Assembly: GCA_028281535.1 (NCBI GenBank)
Contig: JANQJS010000049.1
Coordinates: 124,001 to 188,000 of the forward strand
Length of the DNA stretch: 64,000 bases
Reading direction: 5' to 3'
Origin: Sedimentisphaerales bacterium
GTDB lineage: Bacteria; Planctomycetota; Phycisphaerae; Sedimentisphaerales; SM23-30
Part shown: positions 29,676 through 36,866 of the stretch, one piece after another
How the letters are laid out: every line of letters starts with the position of its first letter
Numbering within the stretch: the first letter of the stretch is position 1
Made by a program: the position numbers and the translations under genes
The notes under the pieces: generated by a model
Seen by the model: the letters and a program-made list of their open reading frames with translations, nothing else
What the model was told of the DNA's origin: nothing
Database searches by the model: none

Positions 29676-29854
29676 CGAGTATTTGGACTATTCATATTCT
29701 GGCGTCCTTAAAAAAGTTTAAAGTGCCACTCATTTATTTTACTTACGGATTAATTAATATGGCGATCATGTCTCGCTGCGCAAGTAATGACCAGCGGGAA
29801 TGGATAATTTGAGGAGTGGTCGCGGCGATAAAAAATTACGAATGTAATAAAAAA

Positions 29855-29885
29855 GAAAGCAGTGCAAGGAGGAAACACTGCTTTC
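29855..29885 (-). terminator. Terminator of the coiled-coil gene
   Basis: Perfect 10-bp stem GAAAGCAGTG / CACTGCTTTC, followed on the minus strand by TTTTTT. It lies 62 bases after the stop of the 29947 gene. Confidence 0.88.
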
Positions 29886-29946
29886 AGTCGTTAATGTGTT
29901 TCACCAAAACCCAGAAGGTCATGATGAGGTTATTCTATCTGTTGCT

Positions 29947-30207
29947 TTACTTATCTGTTTCTTCGAGCATTTTACGAAGATAAGCATTTTCACGTCGGGT
30001 CGCTTCCAGATCAAAGAGTAAGTACTTGATACTTAATCTAAGATAGTCCAAAGAGTCTTGTAATGATGAGACGCTTTTTTTCAATTCTGCATGACGCTGT
30101 TTGGTTTGTTCAGCAAGCAGTTCAAGTTTCTTACGTTGGGATTCGGGAAGCGTACCGATTTCCTGTACTAGTTCACCGAGTTTTTTTTGAAATGTAATTT
30201 CGTCCAT
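29947..30207 (-). CDS. Small coiled-coil protein of unknown function
   Basis: An 86-residue, highly charged and almost wholly helical protein with heptad-like spacing ('LAEQTKQRHAELKKSVSSLQ', then 'SIKYLLFDLEATRRENAYLR'), probably a coiled-coil oligomer. The longest ORF begins at a TTG (30225), but AAGGAG sits 7-8 bases before the ATG at 30207, which gives MDEITFQKKL as the real start. It has a good terminator, so it is a genuine monocistronic gene. No family was recognised. Confidence 0.75.
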   Translation of the reverse strand: MDEITFQKKLGELVQEIGTLPESQRKKLELLAEQTKQRHAELKKSVSSLQDSLDYLRLSIKYLLFDLEATRRENAYLRKMLEETDK

Positions 30208-30225
30208 AATATTGCTCCTTGGCAA

Positions 30226-30695
30226 TGGCTCGAGGCCGGTTTGATTTTTAGAGTCTCAGATCTTAGTTAAAGACTAAAACTCAAACACGATTGCTGATAC
30301 AAAGTTGCAAATCCTATGCCAACGCCTCTTGGCGAAAAAATTTAGATGTCTAAAAAGCTATTCTGCAAATTCTGCGACAATTACAATCTTTATATCGGAC
30401 CTAAAAATCATGACCCAATTATGCGGGTCGTTCGGGTTGTTGCTCAAAATAGACATCATTTCAAATCAACTTTTATTGTCTGCAGTTTAATCCGTGTTTA
30501 TATCCCGCTTTACATACGATGATGTCGCACAACAACAAATTAGGGCTTTGCACCATCCTGGCGGGGTTTTGTAACGGCTGTACCGTTTGTAACGGTCATG
30601 CCGAATTTAGCAGTTAATGCTTTCATACTATTATACCCCAAAACTTTGACCGAGGATTAAAATAACTTTAATTTTTTTAAAGTTTTTTTCTTAAT
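30226..30695. other. Intergenic interval with a long hairpin
   Basis: About 470 bases upstream of the trpC promoter. The clearest element is a hairpin at 30575-30603: CGGC and ACCGTT pair with AACGGT and GCCG around a 3x3 internal loop. No T-run follows. A possible 58-codon ORF inside the interval is listed separately. Confidence 0.5.
30346..30522 (+). CDS. Possible small CxxC protein (doubtful)
   Basis: A 58-codon ORF starting MSKKLFCKFCDNYN, with a C-x-x-C pair and a basic, hydrophobic remainder. The start resembles small zinc-ribbon proteins, but the second half has no matching cysteine pair and there is no clear Shine-Dalgarno. It may be chance; it is listed because the N-terminal composition is protein-like and the interval is otherwise empty. 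Confidence 0.2.
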   Translation: MSKKLFCKFCDNYNLYIGPKNHDPIMRVVRVVAQNRHHFKSTFIVCSLIRVYIPLYIR

Positions 30696-30725
30696 TTGAC
30701 AAAGCGATCTCACTTCGATTAGACT
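30696..30725 (+). promoter_or_regulatory. trpC promoter, apparently leaderless transcript
   Basis: Consensus -35 TTGACA (30696-30701), an 18-base spacer and -10 TAGACT (30720-30725). The expected start of transcription is about 30731-30734, and the trpC ATG is at 30734, so the mRNA should have little or no 5' UTR. No Shine-Dalgarno precedes the ATG, which fits. Confidence 0.65.
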
Positions 30726-30733
30726 AACTTATT

Positions 30734-31537
30734 ATGGCAGAGACATTAGAAAAGATACTTGACGTTAAACAGCAGGAAGTTGATTACGCTAAAAAAAGTG
30801 TGCCGTTATCAGCATTGATAGAGGCGATAAAAACAATCGCTCCTTGTCGTAGTTTTTATCGGACGATGATTTCAAAACATGCTCGCGGCATTAATGTGAT
30901 TGCAGAAATAAAAAAAGCATCACCTTCTGCGGGACTCATTCGTGATGACTTTGATCCGATAACTATTGCAAAAATCTATCAAGCGTGTGGTGCAAATGCA
31001 TTAAGTGTTTTAACAGATGAACAGTTCTTTCAAGGTCATCTTGATTTTATCGGACTTGTAAAAAACGCCGTCGAATTGCCTGTTTTGCGCAAAGATTTCA
31101 TTGTCGATGATTATCAAATTTATCAATCGCGTTTAGCGGGTGCCGATGCTATTTTGTTAATTGCAGAAGCATTGAGTGTTGAGCAGATAAAAGATTATAT
31201 GCAATTGGCTCATTCTTTAGGCTTAACGACCCTGCTGGAAGTACACGAGTTGCAATCGCTTCTTGATGTGCAACAGGTGATCGAAGATATATCTCAATAC
31301 AATTGCCTGTTAGGTATTAATAATCGCAATCTTAAAACGATGGAAGTAAAGATTGAGCATTCCATGGCGATCTTAAAGGATGTAAAACAAGACAATCATG
31401 TTATTAGTGAGAGTGGTATTAAAACGCCTGAGCATGTCGCTACGTTAAAAGAAGCTGGGTTTGGTGGAGTGTTGATCGGCGAGACATTGATGCGGCAGGA
31501 TGATATTGCTATTGCGTTTAGAGAGTTGTTTGGGTAG
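30734..31537 (+). CDS. trpC: Indole-3-glycerol phosphate synthase
   Basis: Closes the indole ring in tryptophan synthesis. The 267-residue TIM barrel has the standard motifs 'VIAEIKKASPSAGLIRDDFD', 'ALSVLTDEQFFQGHLDFI', 'PVLRKDFIVDDYQIYQSRLA', 'LLGINNRNLKTMEV' and 'SESGIKTPEHVATLKEAGF', including the catalytic lysines (AEIKK, RKDF) and glutamates. It is monocistronic here, with its own promoter placed so close that the mRNA looks leaderless, and a bidirectional terminator behind. It stands apart from other trp genes; trpS is 5 kb away and an amidotransferase subunit is 2.8 kb upstream. Confidence 0.97.
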   Translation: MAETLEKILDVKQQEVDYAKKSVPLSALIEAIKTIAPCRSFYRTMISKHARGINVIAEIKKASPSAGLIRDDFDPITIAKIYQACGANALSVLTDEQFFQGHLDFIGLVKNAVELPVLRKDFIVDDYQIYQSRLAGADAILLIAEALSVEQIKDYMQLAHSLGLTTLLEVHELQSLLDVQQVIEDISQYNCLLGINNRNLKTMEVKIEHSMAILKDVKQDNHVISESGIKTPEHVATLKEAGFGGVLIGETLMRQDDIAIAFRELFG

Positions 31538-31544
31538 ACATAAA

Positions 31545-31575
31545 AAAAGCTATAGACGAAAGGCCTATAGCTTTT
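31545..31575. terminator. Bidirectional terminator between trpC and the thioredoxins
   Basis: Perfect 11-bp stem AAAAGCTATAG / CTATAGCTTTT (31545-31555 with 31565-31575), with A and T runs at its ends. It serves trpC on the plus strand and the convergent thioredoxin genes on the minus strand. Confidence 0.9.
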
Positions 31576-31596
31576 GTGATTTCTCAAATCTAAAAA

Positions 31597-31923
31597 TTAA
31601 AGTACTTGTTCAAGCTTTGCTTTAATATCTTTTTTGGATGCCATGCCTGTCATAAAGCTTTTGACTTGGCCATCTTGAAAAACAAGTATCGTTGGCACGC
31701 TGCTGATTTGGTATCGCATGCTGATGTCACGATTGTCCATCGCATTGATTTTTCCAATTTTCACTTTACCATCAAGTTCTGTAGCCAGTTCATCGATGGT
31801 TGGAGCGATTTGCTTACAAGGTCCGCATCCTTCAGACCAGAAGTCAACTAAAACAGGTTCTTTGCTATTGATTACTTCTTCATCAAAGTTTAGTTGATTA
31901 AATTCGCGTGTATGGGTTGACAT
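31597..31923 (-). CDS. Thioredoxin-like protein with G-CGPC active site
   Basis: A 108-residue thioredoxin fold with active site 'SEGCGPCKQ' (C-G-P-C), cis-Pro loop 'ISSVPTILVF' and the usual beta-alpha order. The tryptophan that normally precedes the first cysteine (W-C-G-P-C) is replaced by glycine, so redox potential or partner choice may differ from the neighbour. It lies 19 bases downstream of a canonical thioredoxin on the same strand, clearly an operon formed by tandem duplication. A thioredoxin reductase gene (trxB) occurs at 55 kb. Confidence 0.93.
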   Translation of the reverse strand: MSTHTREFNQLNFDEEVINSKEPVLVDFWSEGCGPCKQIAPTIDELATELDGKVKIGKINAMDNRDISMRYQISSVPTILVFQDGQVKSFMTGMASKKDIKAKLEQVL

Positions 31924-31942
31924 AAATTTCTAAAATCCTTTC

Positions 31943-32269
31943 TTAGAGCACTTCGTCCATGGCGGCTTTAATATCTTTCTTGCTGGATAAGCCGACGAGT
32001 TTTTTGGCAACTTCACCTTTGTTAAATAAAATAATCGTTGGGATCGCACTGATGCCAAAATTCACTGCGGTCTCACGATTGTTGTCTGTATCAAGTTTTC
32101 CAACTTTAACTTTGCCATCATATTCGCTGGCAAGTTCTTCAATGGTTGGATTCATCATGCGGCAGGGGCCACACCATTCTGCCCAAAAATCAACCAGGAC
32201 AGGTTGGTCGCTACTAGCGACTTGTTCTTCAAAGTTAGCATCGGTGATTTCCAGTATATTTTCTGCCAT
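31943..32269 (-). CDS. trxA: Thioredoxin
   Basis: Canonical 108-residue thioredoxin, a general dithiol-disulfide reductant in the cytoplasm. Active site 'WAEWCGPCRMMNPTIEEL', buried Asp in 'VLVDFWAEW', cis-proline 'ISAIPTIILF' and a terminal 'GLSSKKDIKAAMDEVL' helix. AGGAG sits upstream of the ATG (AAGGAGTTTATC-ATG). First gene of a two-thioredoxin operon. Confidence 0.96.
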   Translation of the reverse strand: MAENILEITDANFEEQVASSDQPVLVDFWAEWCGPCRMMNPTIEELASEYDGKVKVGKLDTDNNRETAVNFGISAIPTIILFNKGEVAKKLVGLSSKKDIKAAMDEVL

Positions 32270-32452
32270 GATAAACTCCTTAGCGCAATGGCATTGTCTT
32301 GATTGTAATAAATAATGGACACTCTGAAGATGAGATTCTACCTCACACTCAGATGTCTGTCAAACCTGTGTTATTTCATCTGTGAATATTACGAAAAGGA
32401 GCATAAAAGGTTCGATGGGTCGATTATTGATCAAAAAGCCTGTTTTTAAGCC

Positions 32453-32920
32453 TTAGGATTGTTTTTCGACAATCATACCCAGTTCAACAGCGGCATTGAG
32501 TGGCAGTTCTGCCAGGCCTAATGCCAGGCGTGTATGTAGGCCGGCATCACCGAAAACCTCTTTGAGAAAATTTGAAGCTCCATTGGCAACAAGTGCCTGA
32601 TCGGTAAATCCCTGACTGCTGTTGACATAGACTTCGATACGAACGATTTGTTTGATATTATCGAGTGTGCCTAAATGCGCTTTAAGTGCGGCAAGGCCAT
32701 TAATTGCACAGAGTTTTGCTGCCTCTTGTGCTTGTTCTGTCGTAACGCTACCATTATCGCCAACTTTATCAGTGTATGTGATTTTACCATCTTTGATGGG
32801 GAGTTGTCCGGACACAAAAATTAAATCTCCTGTTGCAACGGTTGGTACATAGGCACCTGCAGGTGCGGCTGCTTCAGGTAGAGTGATTCCAAGTTCTTGA
32901 AGTTTATTATCGATGCTCAT
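32453..32920 (-). CDS. RidA/YjgF-family protein
   Basis: A 155-residue RidA-superfamily protein of the longer YjgF_endoribonuc-type subfamily ('MSIDNKLQELGITLPEAAAP', 'GDLIFVSGQLPIKDGKI', 'RIEVYVNSSQGFTDQALVAN', 'TRLALGLAELPLNAAVELG'). The arginine in 'HTRLALG' lies where RidA proteins bind the carboxylate of 2-aminoacrylate-type enamines. True RidA deaminates reactive enamines and imines; members of this longer subgroup are less well defined. The ATG overlaps the scpA stop codon (ATGA), so the two genes are translationally coupled. Confidence 0.92.
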   Translation of the reverse strand: MSIDNKLQELGITLPEAAAPAGAYVPTVATGDLIFVSGQLPIKDGKITYTDKVGDNGSVTTEQAQEAAKLCAINGLAALKAHLGTLDNIKQIVRIEVYVNSSQGFTDQALVANGASNFLKEVFGDAGLHTRLALGLAELPLNAAVELGMIVEKQS

Positions 32921-33801
32921 TCGTTTTCCTGTGTTTGGTGTTCTGCTTTAGCTTTTTCTTCTGCCTTTTTATGTTTTTGATCAACGTTTAAGACGCTGGG
33001 CAGTTCGTCGACTTCACTAGAGATCGCATGAGCTACCGCTTGTGCCGCAGGTTCTTCGGTCAATGGTACAATATAGATTTCAGCAAAGGTGGATTCCTGT
33101 TCAATGCGAACCAGTTTTTGTCGCATGAGTTCAAGTAACGCTAAAAACATACCGCCCATTTCACCTTTGGTTTTGCAACCAGCAAACGCTCGTCGAAAAG
33201 TAAGGCCTTTTTCACTTTGCGCGCGATCAAGAATATCTGTTTCGTACAGATCGATCGGTGTGTTGTCTTGAATGACTTCATGTTTGTATTCGCCCGCGAG
33301 TGTTGCCTTCATCAGATTGTTAAAGGCATCAAAGAGATCCCAGATCTGAACGCCTTCCAGATCGTATTCTTGTTCTTCTTGTTTTTCCTCATCAATGAGA
33401 TGCTTTAGGTTTGCCAGACTACGCGGGAATTTGAGCACTTGCTCATCTGCTTTTTCGGCTAGGCTGTTGGAGGCATCTTTATATTTTTTATACTCCAAAA
33501 GCTGGCGGACGAGTTCGAGTCGTGGATCGCCCAGATCTTCTTCTTCCTCATCGCTTTCAGCGGCTTCATGACGAGGCAGGAGCATGGCTGATTTTACTTC
33601 GGTGAGAGCTGCGGCCATGACAAGAAATTCACTGGCATTGTCGATATTGAGTTCTTCAATCATTTCGACATATTCCAGATATTGCTCAGTGATCATCGCA
33701 ACCGGGATATCATGAATATCCACCTCATTGCGGCGAATCAAATAAAGCAACAGGTCCAGCGGCCCACTGTAAATGTCCATTTGTATTTTATAATCTGACA
33801 T
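32917..33801 (-). CDS. scpA: Segregation and condensation protein A
   Basis: Kleisin subunit of the bacterial SMC-ScpAB condensin. The N-terminal domain is typical: 'YKIQMDIYSGPLDLLLYLIR', 'RNEVDIHDIPVAMITEQYLE', 'ASEFLVMAAALTEVKSAMLL'. An acidic linker ('ESDEEEEDLGDP') and a C-terminal winged-helix segment around 'FLALLELMRQKLVRIEQEST' follow. An unusual charged tail (about 270-294) extends the usual length. I chose the second ATG (33801) because AAGAG lies about 7 bases before it; the first ATG (33807) is also possible. A decayed copy of the first 130 bases lies at 34492-34621. scpB is not in the window. Confidence 0.93.
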   Translation of the reverse strand: MSDYKIQMDIYSGPLDLLLYLIRRNEVDIHDIPVAMITEQYLEYVEMIEELNIDNASEFLVMAAALTEVKSAMLLPRHEAAESDEEEEDLGDPRLELVRQLLEYKKYKDASNSLAEKADEQVLKFPRSLANLKHLIDEEKQEEQEYDLEGVQIWDLFDAFNNLMKATLAGEYKHEVIQDNTPIDLYETDILDRAQSEKGLTFRRAFAGCKTKGEMGGMFLALLELMRQKLVRIEQESTFAEIYIVPLTEEPAAQAVAHAISSEVDELPSVLNVDQKHKKAEEKAKAEHQTQENE

Positions 33802-34000
33802 AGGCATACTCTTTAAAATGTGGGCTTATCTTAGCTCATTTGAACCATGAATTCCAGTAAAGATTGAAAAAAGTATGAAATGAGTGAGTAGGGCTGTAAT
33901 CCATACTAGAAATTGAAAAATATTGGGAACATTAAAATTATTTTCCAATCTAATATTTAAGGTTATGCAGAAAAAACATCATATTAAGGTAGATAGAAAA

Positions 34001-34513
34001 ATGAGAAAAACTCTATTTTTGATTGGGATATCATTGTTGTTAATTGTTTCTACGCAAGCAAAAGTGATGAGTACTGAAGGTGATTCAGAATTACACTTGC
34101 TTGAGAGTCGTTTAAATACATTGCTAAATAGGGCAGGGATACAACCTGAAATTGAACATTGTGAAAAAACTAATAAAGTAACAATTCGATTTGAAACCAG
34201 GCAGTACATCATTCATAGAAATTCAATGGCAGGTGGTTTTAGTCGCGAAGCTTATATTAAGGAAGGGCCTTCATGGCGAGGGGTCTTGCTAACTGCCCAG
34301 CTTCATGAGAAAGGACAAAGTTATCAAGCTCTTATGCCGCAAACACTAACTCGGCCTTATTGGAAAACCTATTTCGATTTGACAGAGCTACCAAATCACA
34401 ACAAAAATTTATATTGGAGTTTGTCATATGGTTCTCAGTTTAGTCAGCCTGTAAGAATGCAGATTATAGATGTCTTAAGAGGTGTGCAGGATATTCCAGA
34501 TTCTGCTCAGTGA
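34001..34513 (+). CDS. Secreted protein of unknown function
   Basis: A 170-residue protein beginning with a signal peptide ('RKTLFLIGISLLLIVSTQA'). The mature part is mixed alpha/beta with 'VTIRFETRQYIIH' and 'YWKTYFDLTELPNH'; no family was recognised. The open frame extends upstream to a TTG at 33923, but the signal peptide and AAGG upstream favour the ATG at 34001. The last codons and the stop codon lie inside a decayed copy of the scpA 5' end read in antisense, so its C-terminus ('IPDSAQ') derives from that remnant. It is an accessory gene inserted next to scpA. Confidence 0.65.
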   Translation: MRKTLFLIGISLLLIVSTQAKVMSTEGDSELHLLESRLNTLLNRAGIQPEIEHCEKTNKVTIRFETRQYIIHRNSMAGGFSREAYIKEGPSWRGVLLTAQLHEKGQSYQALMPQTLTRPYWKTYFDLTELPNHNKNLYWSLSYGSQFSQPVRMQIIDVLRGVQDIPDSAQ

Positions 34514-34621
34514 TCATCGTAAGCTGAATATCATAGGTGTCCACTCATTGCGGCGAATCAAATAAAGCCACAAGTCTAGTTGCCCGCTGTAAATGTCCAT
34601 TAGAATTATGTCATCTGACAT
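34492..34621 (-). pseudogene. Decayed duplicate of the scpA 5' end
   Basis: Aligns to 33671-33801 (start of scpA) in the same orientation, about 83% identical by eye, with one single-base deletion (CCACCTCATT to CCACTCATT). It keeps the scpA start codon and reads MSDDIILMDIYSGQLDLWLY, then shifts frame after 'LIRRNE' and stops at once. No ribosome-binding site or downstream part remains. It overlaps the end of the plus-strand gene at 34001. Confidence 0.85.
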
Positions 34622-34875
34622 TGTTTATCTCTGAATAATGTTTAATGACTGATGAATAATCATAAAGGGACATTTTGTTTGTTATTACAATATTGCTAGG
34701 AAATTCAACATATTTTCGAATGATTGCCAGATGTCAAAATTAGACTTGATTAATTCATTTAAATGCAATAGACTAGATCTAGTCGATTTTGGTCAGGTAA
34801 TTTAATTAGTTTAAAATCACATAGAGACAACAGGGTGTTTATTTTTTAGGCAAATTTGTTTTAGGAGGTTGAGCT

Positions 34876-35379
34876 ATGAAATTTACTAACTGTCTATTGG
34901 GAATCCTTTTTTGTGTTTTAGTTTTTTCTACCACAGATCTATTGGCTGGAATTGATAATGTTGTCATTGATCCAGTAAATCCAACTTTTTTAGATGATAT
35001 TGATATCGTTACATTCGGTACCGAGAATAGTGGGGGTGTTATCATTACGAATTCAATGTTGAATTTTGAAGGTAATAACATCTTTTTGGATCTTGAATTA
35101 CAAGTAGGTAATCTATTTTTGATCACACCATGGGATCACACAGAAAACATAGGCCCATTGCCTGTGGGGAACTACAATTTGATCGTTTCAACGGGGTTAG
35201 GTTATCCTTTGCCATTACCATTGCCTTTGCCAATACCGCAAGGACAGCAAGGAACGTTTCCAGGTGGGAGTTATTATCAAACCTCTTTCGAGGTGATTCC
35301 TGAACCCGTCACTTCGATGCTTTTGTTGACTGGAGTTGGCTTAGTTGTTAAGCGTCGTCAGGCTAGAGTTAAATGTTAG
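34876..35379 (+). CDS. PEP-CTERM sorted secreted protein
   Basis: A 167-residue exported protein: N-terminal signal peptide ('LLGILFCVLVFSTTDLLAG'), a small beta-rich body, a proline-leucine stretch (PLPLPLPLPIP) and a C-terminal PEP-CTERM signal with 'VIPEP', a hydrophobic helix 'TSMLLLTGVGLVV' and a basic end 'KRRQARVKC'. PEP-CTERM proteins are cut and anchored or released by an exosortase, usually encoded in an exopolysaccharide locus such as the one at the left edge of the window. AGGAGG lies 7 bases before the ATG. It lies between remnants of scpA and trpS. Confidence 0.88.
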   Translation: MKFTNCLLGILFCVLVFSTTDLLAGIDNVVIDPVNPTFLDDIDIVTFGTENSGGVIITNSMLNFEGNNIFLDLELQVGNLFLITPWDHTENIGPLPVGNYNLIVSTGLGYPLPLPLPLPIPQGQQGTFPGGSYYQTSFEVIPEPVTSMLLLTGVGLVVKRRQARVKC

Positions 35380-35383
35380 ACGC

Positions 35384-35517
35384 TATGATATCTGCTTCGG
35401 ATCAATCTATTGTCTAGGATTGTTGAACTTTTGGGCAAGCTTTTTATCGTCTTATGCAGGGACTGTTCTGCGGTGTCAGTGTCTTTTTCGAATTCGGTGA
35501 TATTGTTGGGAAGGATC
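35384..35517 (-). pseudogene. Decayed duplicate of the trpS 3' end
   Basis: Aligns to 36879-37016 (last 138 bases of trpS) in the same orientation. The best block is 42 ungapped bases with about 76% identity, corresponding to 'FAELEKDPDTVEDIL' in TrpS and 'ITEFEKDTDTAEQSL' here. Further matches run to the trpS end with small gaps (AAAAAGCT-x-GC, TCCG-AAGC, TAT-x-AT). Frameshifts prevent a usable reading. It lies between the PEP-CTERM gene and the HAF-repeat gene. Confidence 0.65.
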
Positions 35518-35530
35518 GAGTCTCTGCGCT

Positions 35531-36607
35531 CTAGTTTAGTGTCGATAGCCAAAATTGACTAAAGATTTCAAAAGACTCTGGTGTTGTATTAATTAATATA
35601 GCAAAATCTATCATATTGATGATATTGTCATTGTTATAGTCAAATGAATCAATAATCGGTTTCAGAAGGAAAGCTTCATTATGTCCAGAAGGATTGGTGC
35701 CATAGCCTGCTATCCAGCCATTGTCATTAATTCCCCTGGCGACCTCCAGTGTCCATCCGTTGCCGCTATCGTCAACTAAATCGTTCAAATCTCTCATGCC
35801 ATGCGTAGCGTCCCAAAGAAATGCGGTATTATTAATAACTGAAATAGTACTCCTGCCAACGACCTGGCCATGGATATTTAGGCTGTAAGCGATACTGGTA
35901 CTTGATGGGGATTCGATCAATACACCTAAATTCGTCAGGCCATCGTTCGGGTCCCAAAAAAAAGCTCTATCGTTAGTCTTATTGCCAGTAATTTGCCCAT
36001 GATTATTAATATCATATGCTTTGCCGATATTGGGAGCAAAGGTTGAAATTCCATCTATTGGATCATATAGAAAACCAAGTGAACCGGTAATTTGCCCTAG
36101 ATCATTGATGGCAAATGCAACTGACTGAGGTGAACCGCCAGGCAGGTCTGCGATATTTATTTTGCCATTCGTTGCATCCCAGCGAAACGCACTTGTGCCG
36201 CCAACAATTTGGCTATTATTGTTGATAGCCATGCCAATGCCCAATCCCAAATCTGTCATCGTACCCGATTCCCAAATAAAAAAGTGTGGTCCGTTACTTG
36301 TGCTGCTTAAACCGCAAACCTGTCCAAGGTCATTAATTCCCAAAGCACTACTAATATTTGGACCGCTTGGGATATCGCCCAGATCTGTCATCTCGCCAGA
36401 ATCCCAAATAAAAGCGTGTTTGTCGCTGCCGGTTATACTGCTTACTCCAACAACTTGTCCGTGGTTATTGATATTATGCGCACTGCTACTGAACGGCCCG
36501 CCTGGCAAGTCGCCAAGTGCAGTAAGAGTGTAGAGTGGTTGCGAATAAGCATGATAACACGGCACCCATAGGGCGTAGGCGAAAATAAATAATGCTAATT
36601 TTTTCAT
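35531..36607 (-). CDS. Secreted HAF-repeat protein with dockerin-like end
   Basis: A 358-residue secreted protein: signal peptide ('LALFIFAYALWVPCYHAYS'), then about seven HAF-type repeats of roughly 42 residues ('INNHGQVVG', 'AFIWDSGEMTDLGDIP', 'INDLGQVCG', 'INNNSQIVG', 'AFLWDATHGMRDLNDLV'). These form a propeller-like array of unknown function. A dockerin-like tail ends it ('DYNNDNIINMIDFAILI...FSQFWLSTLN'). The longest ORF uses a GTG at 36616; AGGGTG sits 7 bases before the ATG at 36607, so I chose the latter. It lies between trpS and the trpS remnant, so it entered this locus as an insertion. Confidence 0.85.
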   Translation of the reverse strand: MKKLALFIFAYALWVPCYHAYSQPLYTLTALGDLPGGPFSSSAHNINNHGQVVGVSSITGSDKHAFIWDSGEMTDLGDIPSGPNISSALGINDLGQVCGLSSTSNGPHFFIWESGTMTDLGLGIGMAINNNSQIVGGTSAFRWDATNGKINIADLPGGSPQSVAFAINDLGQITGSLGFLYDPIDGISTFAPNIGKAYDINNHGQITGNKTNDRAFFWDPNDGLTNLGVLIESPSSTSIAYSLNIHGQVVGRSTISVINNTAFLWDATHGMRDLNDLVDDSGNGWTLEVARGINDNGWIAGYGTNPSGHNEAFLLKPIIDSFDYNNDNIINMIDFAILINTTPESFEIFSQFWLSTLN

Positions 36608-36866
36608 AATATTCACCCTGATGATTTTTGTGTCAATTATTGAAATGTTATATCTGCACCGATGCGCAACACATACTAGTTAATAATTTAGATATATTGG
36701 GATTTATTCCGAGTGTCTCTTCAACTAAAACTAATATACTAAGGCTCTGAGTTTTATGCAAGTGATATTTGCTTTAATTCTGGGTAGAGAATAAGTGGAA
36801 GCATTTATGCATATTTAAAGATTCAGGCAATTTGCTATTATAAAGTTAGAGGGTGTTTTGGGTGGT

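Noticed and set aside
35208-35245. Short tandem repeat encoding Pro-Leu in the PEP-CTERM gene
   Set aside because: It is an in-frame low-complexity linker of the protein, not an independent repeat element.
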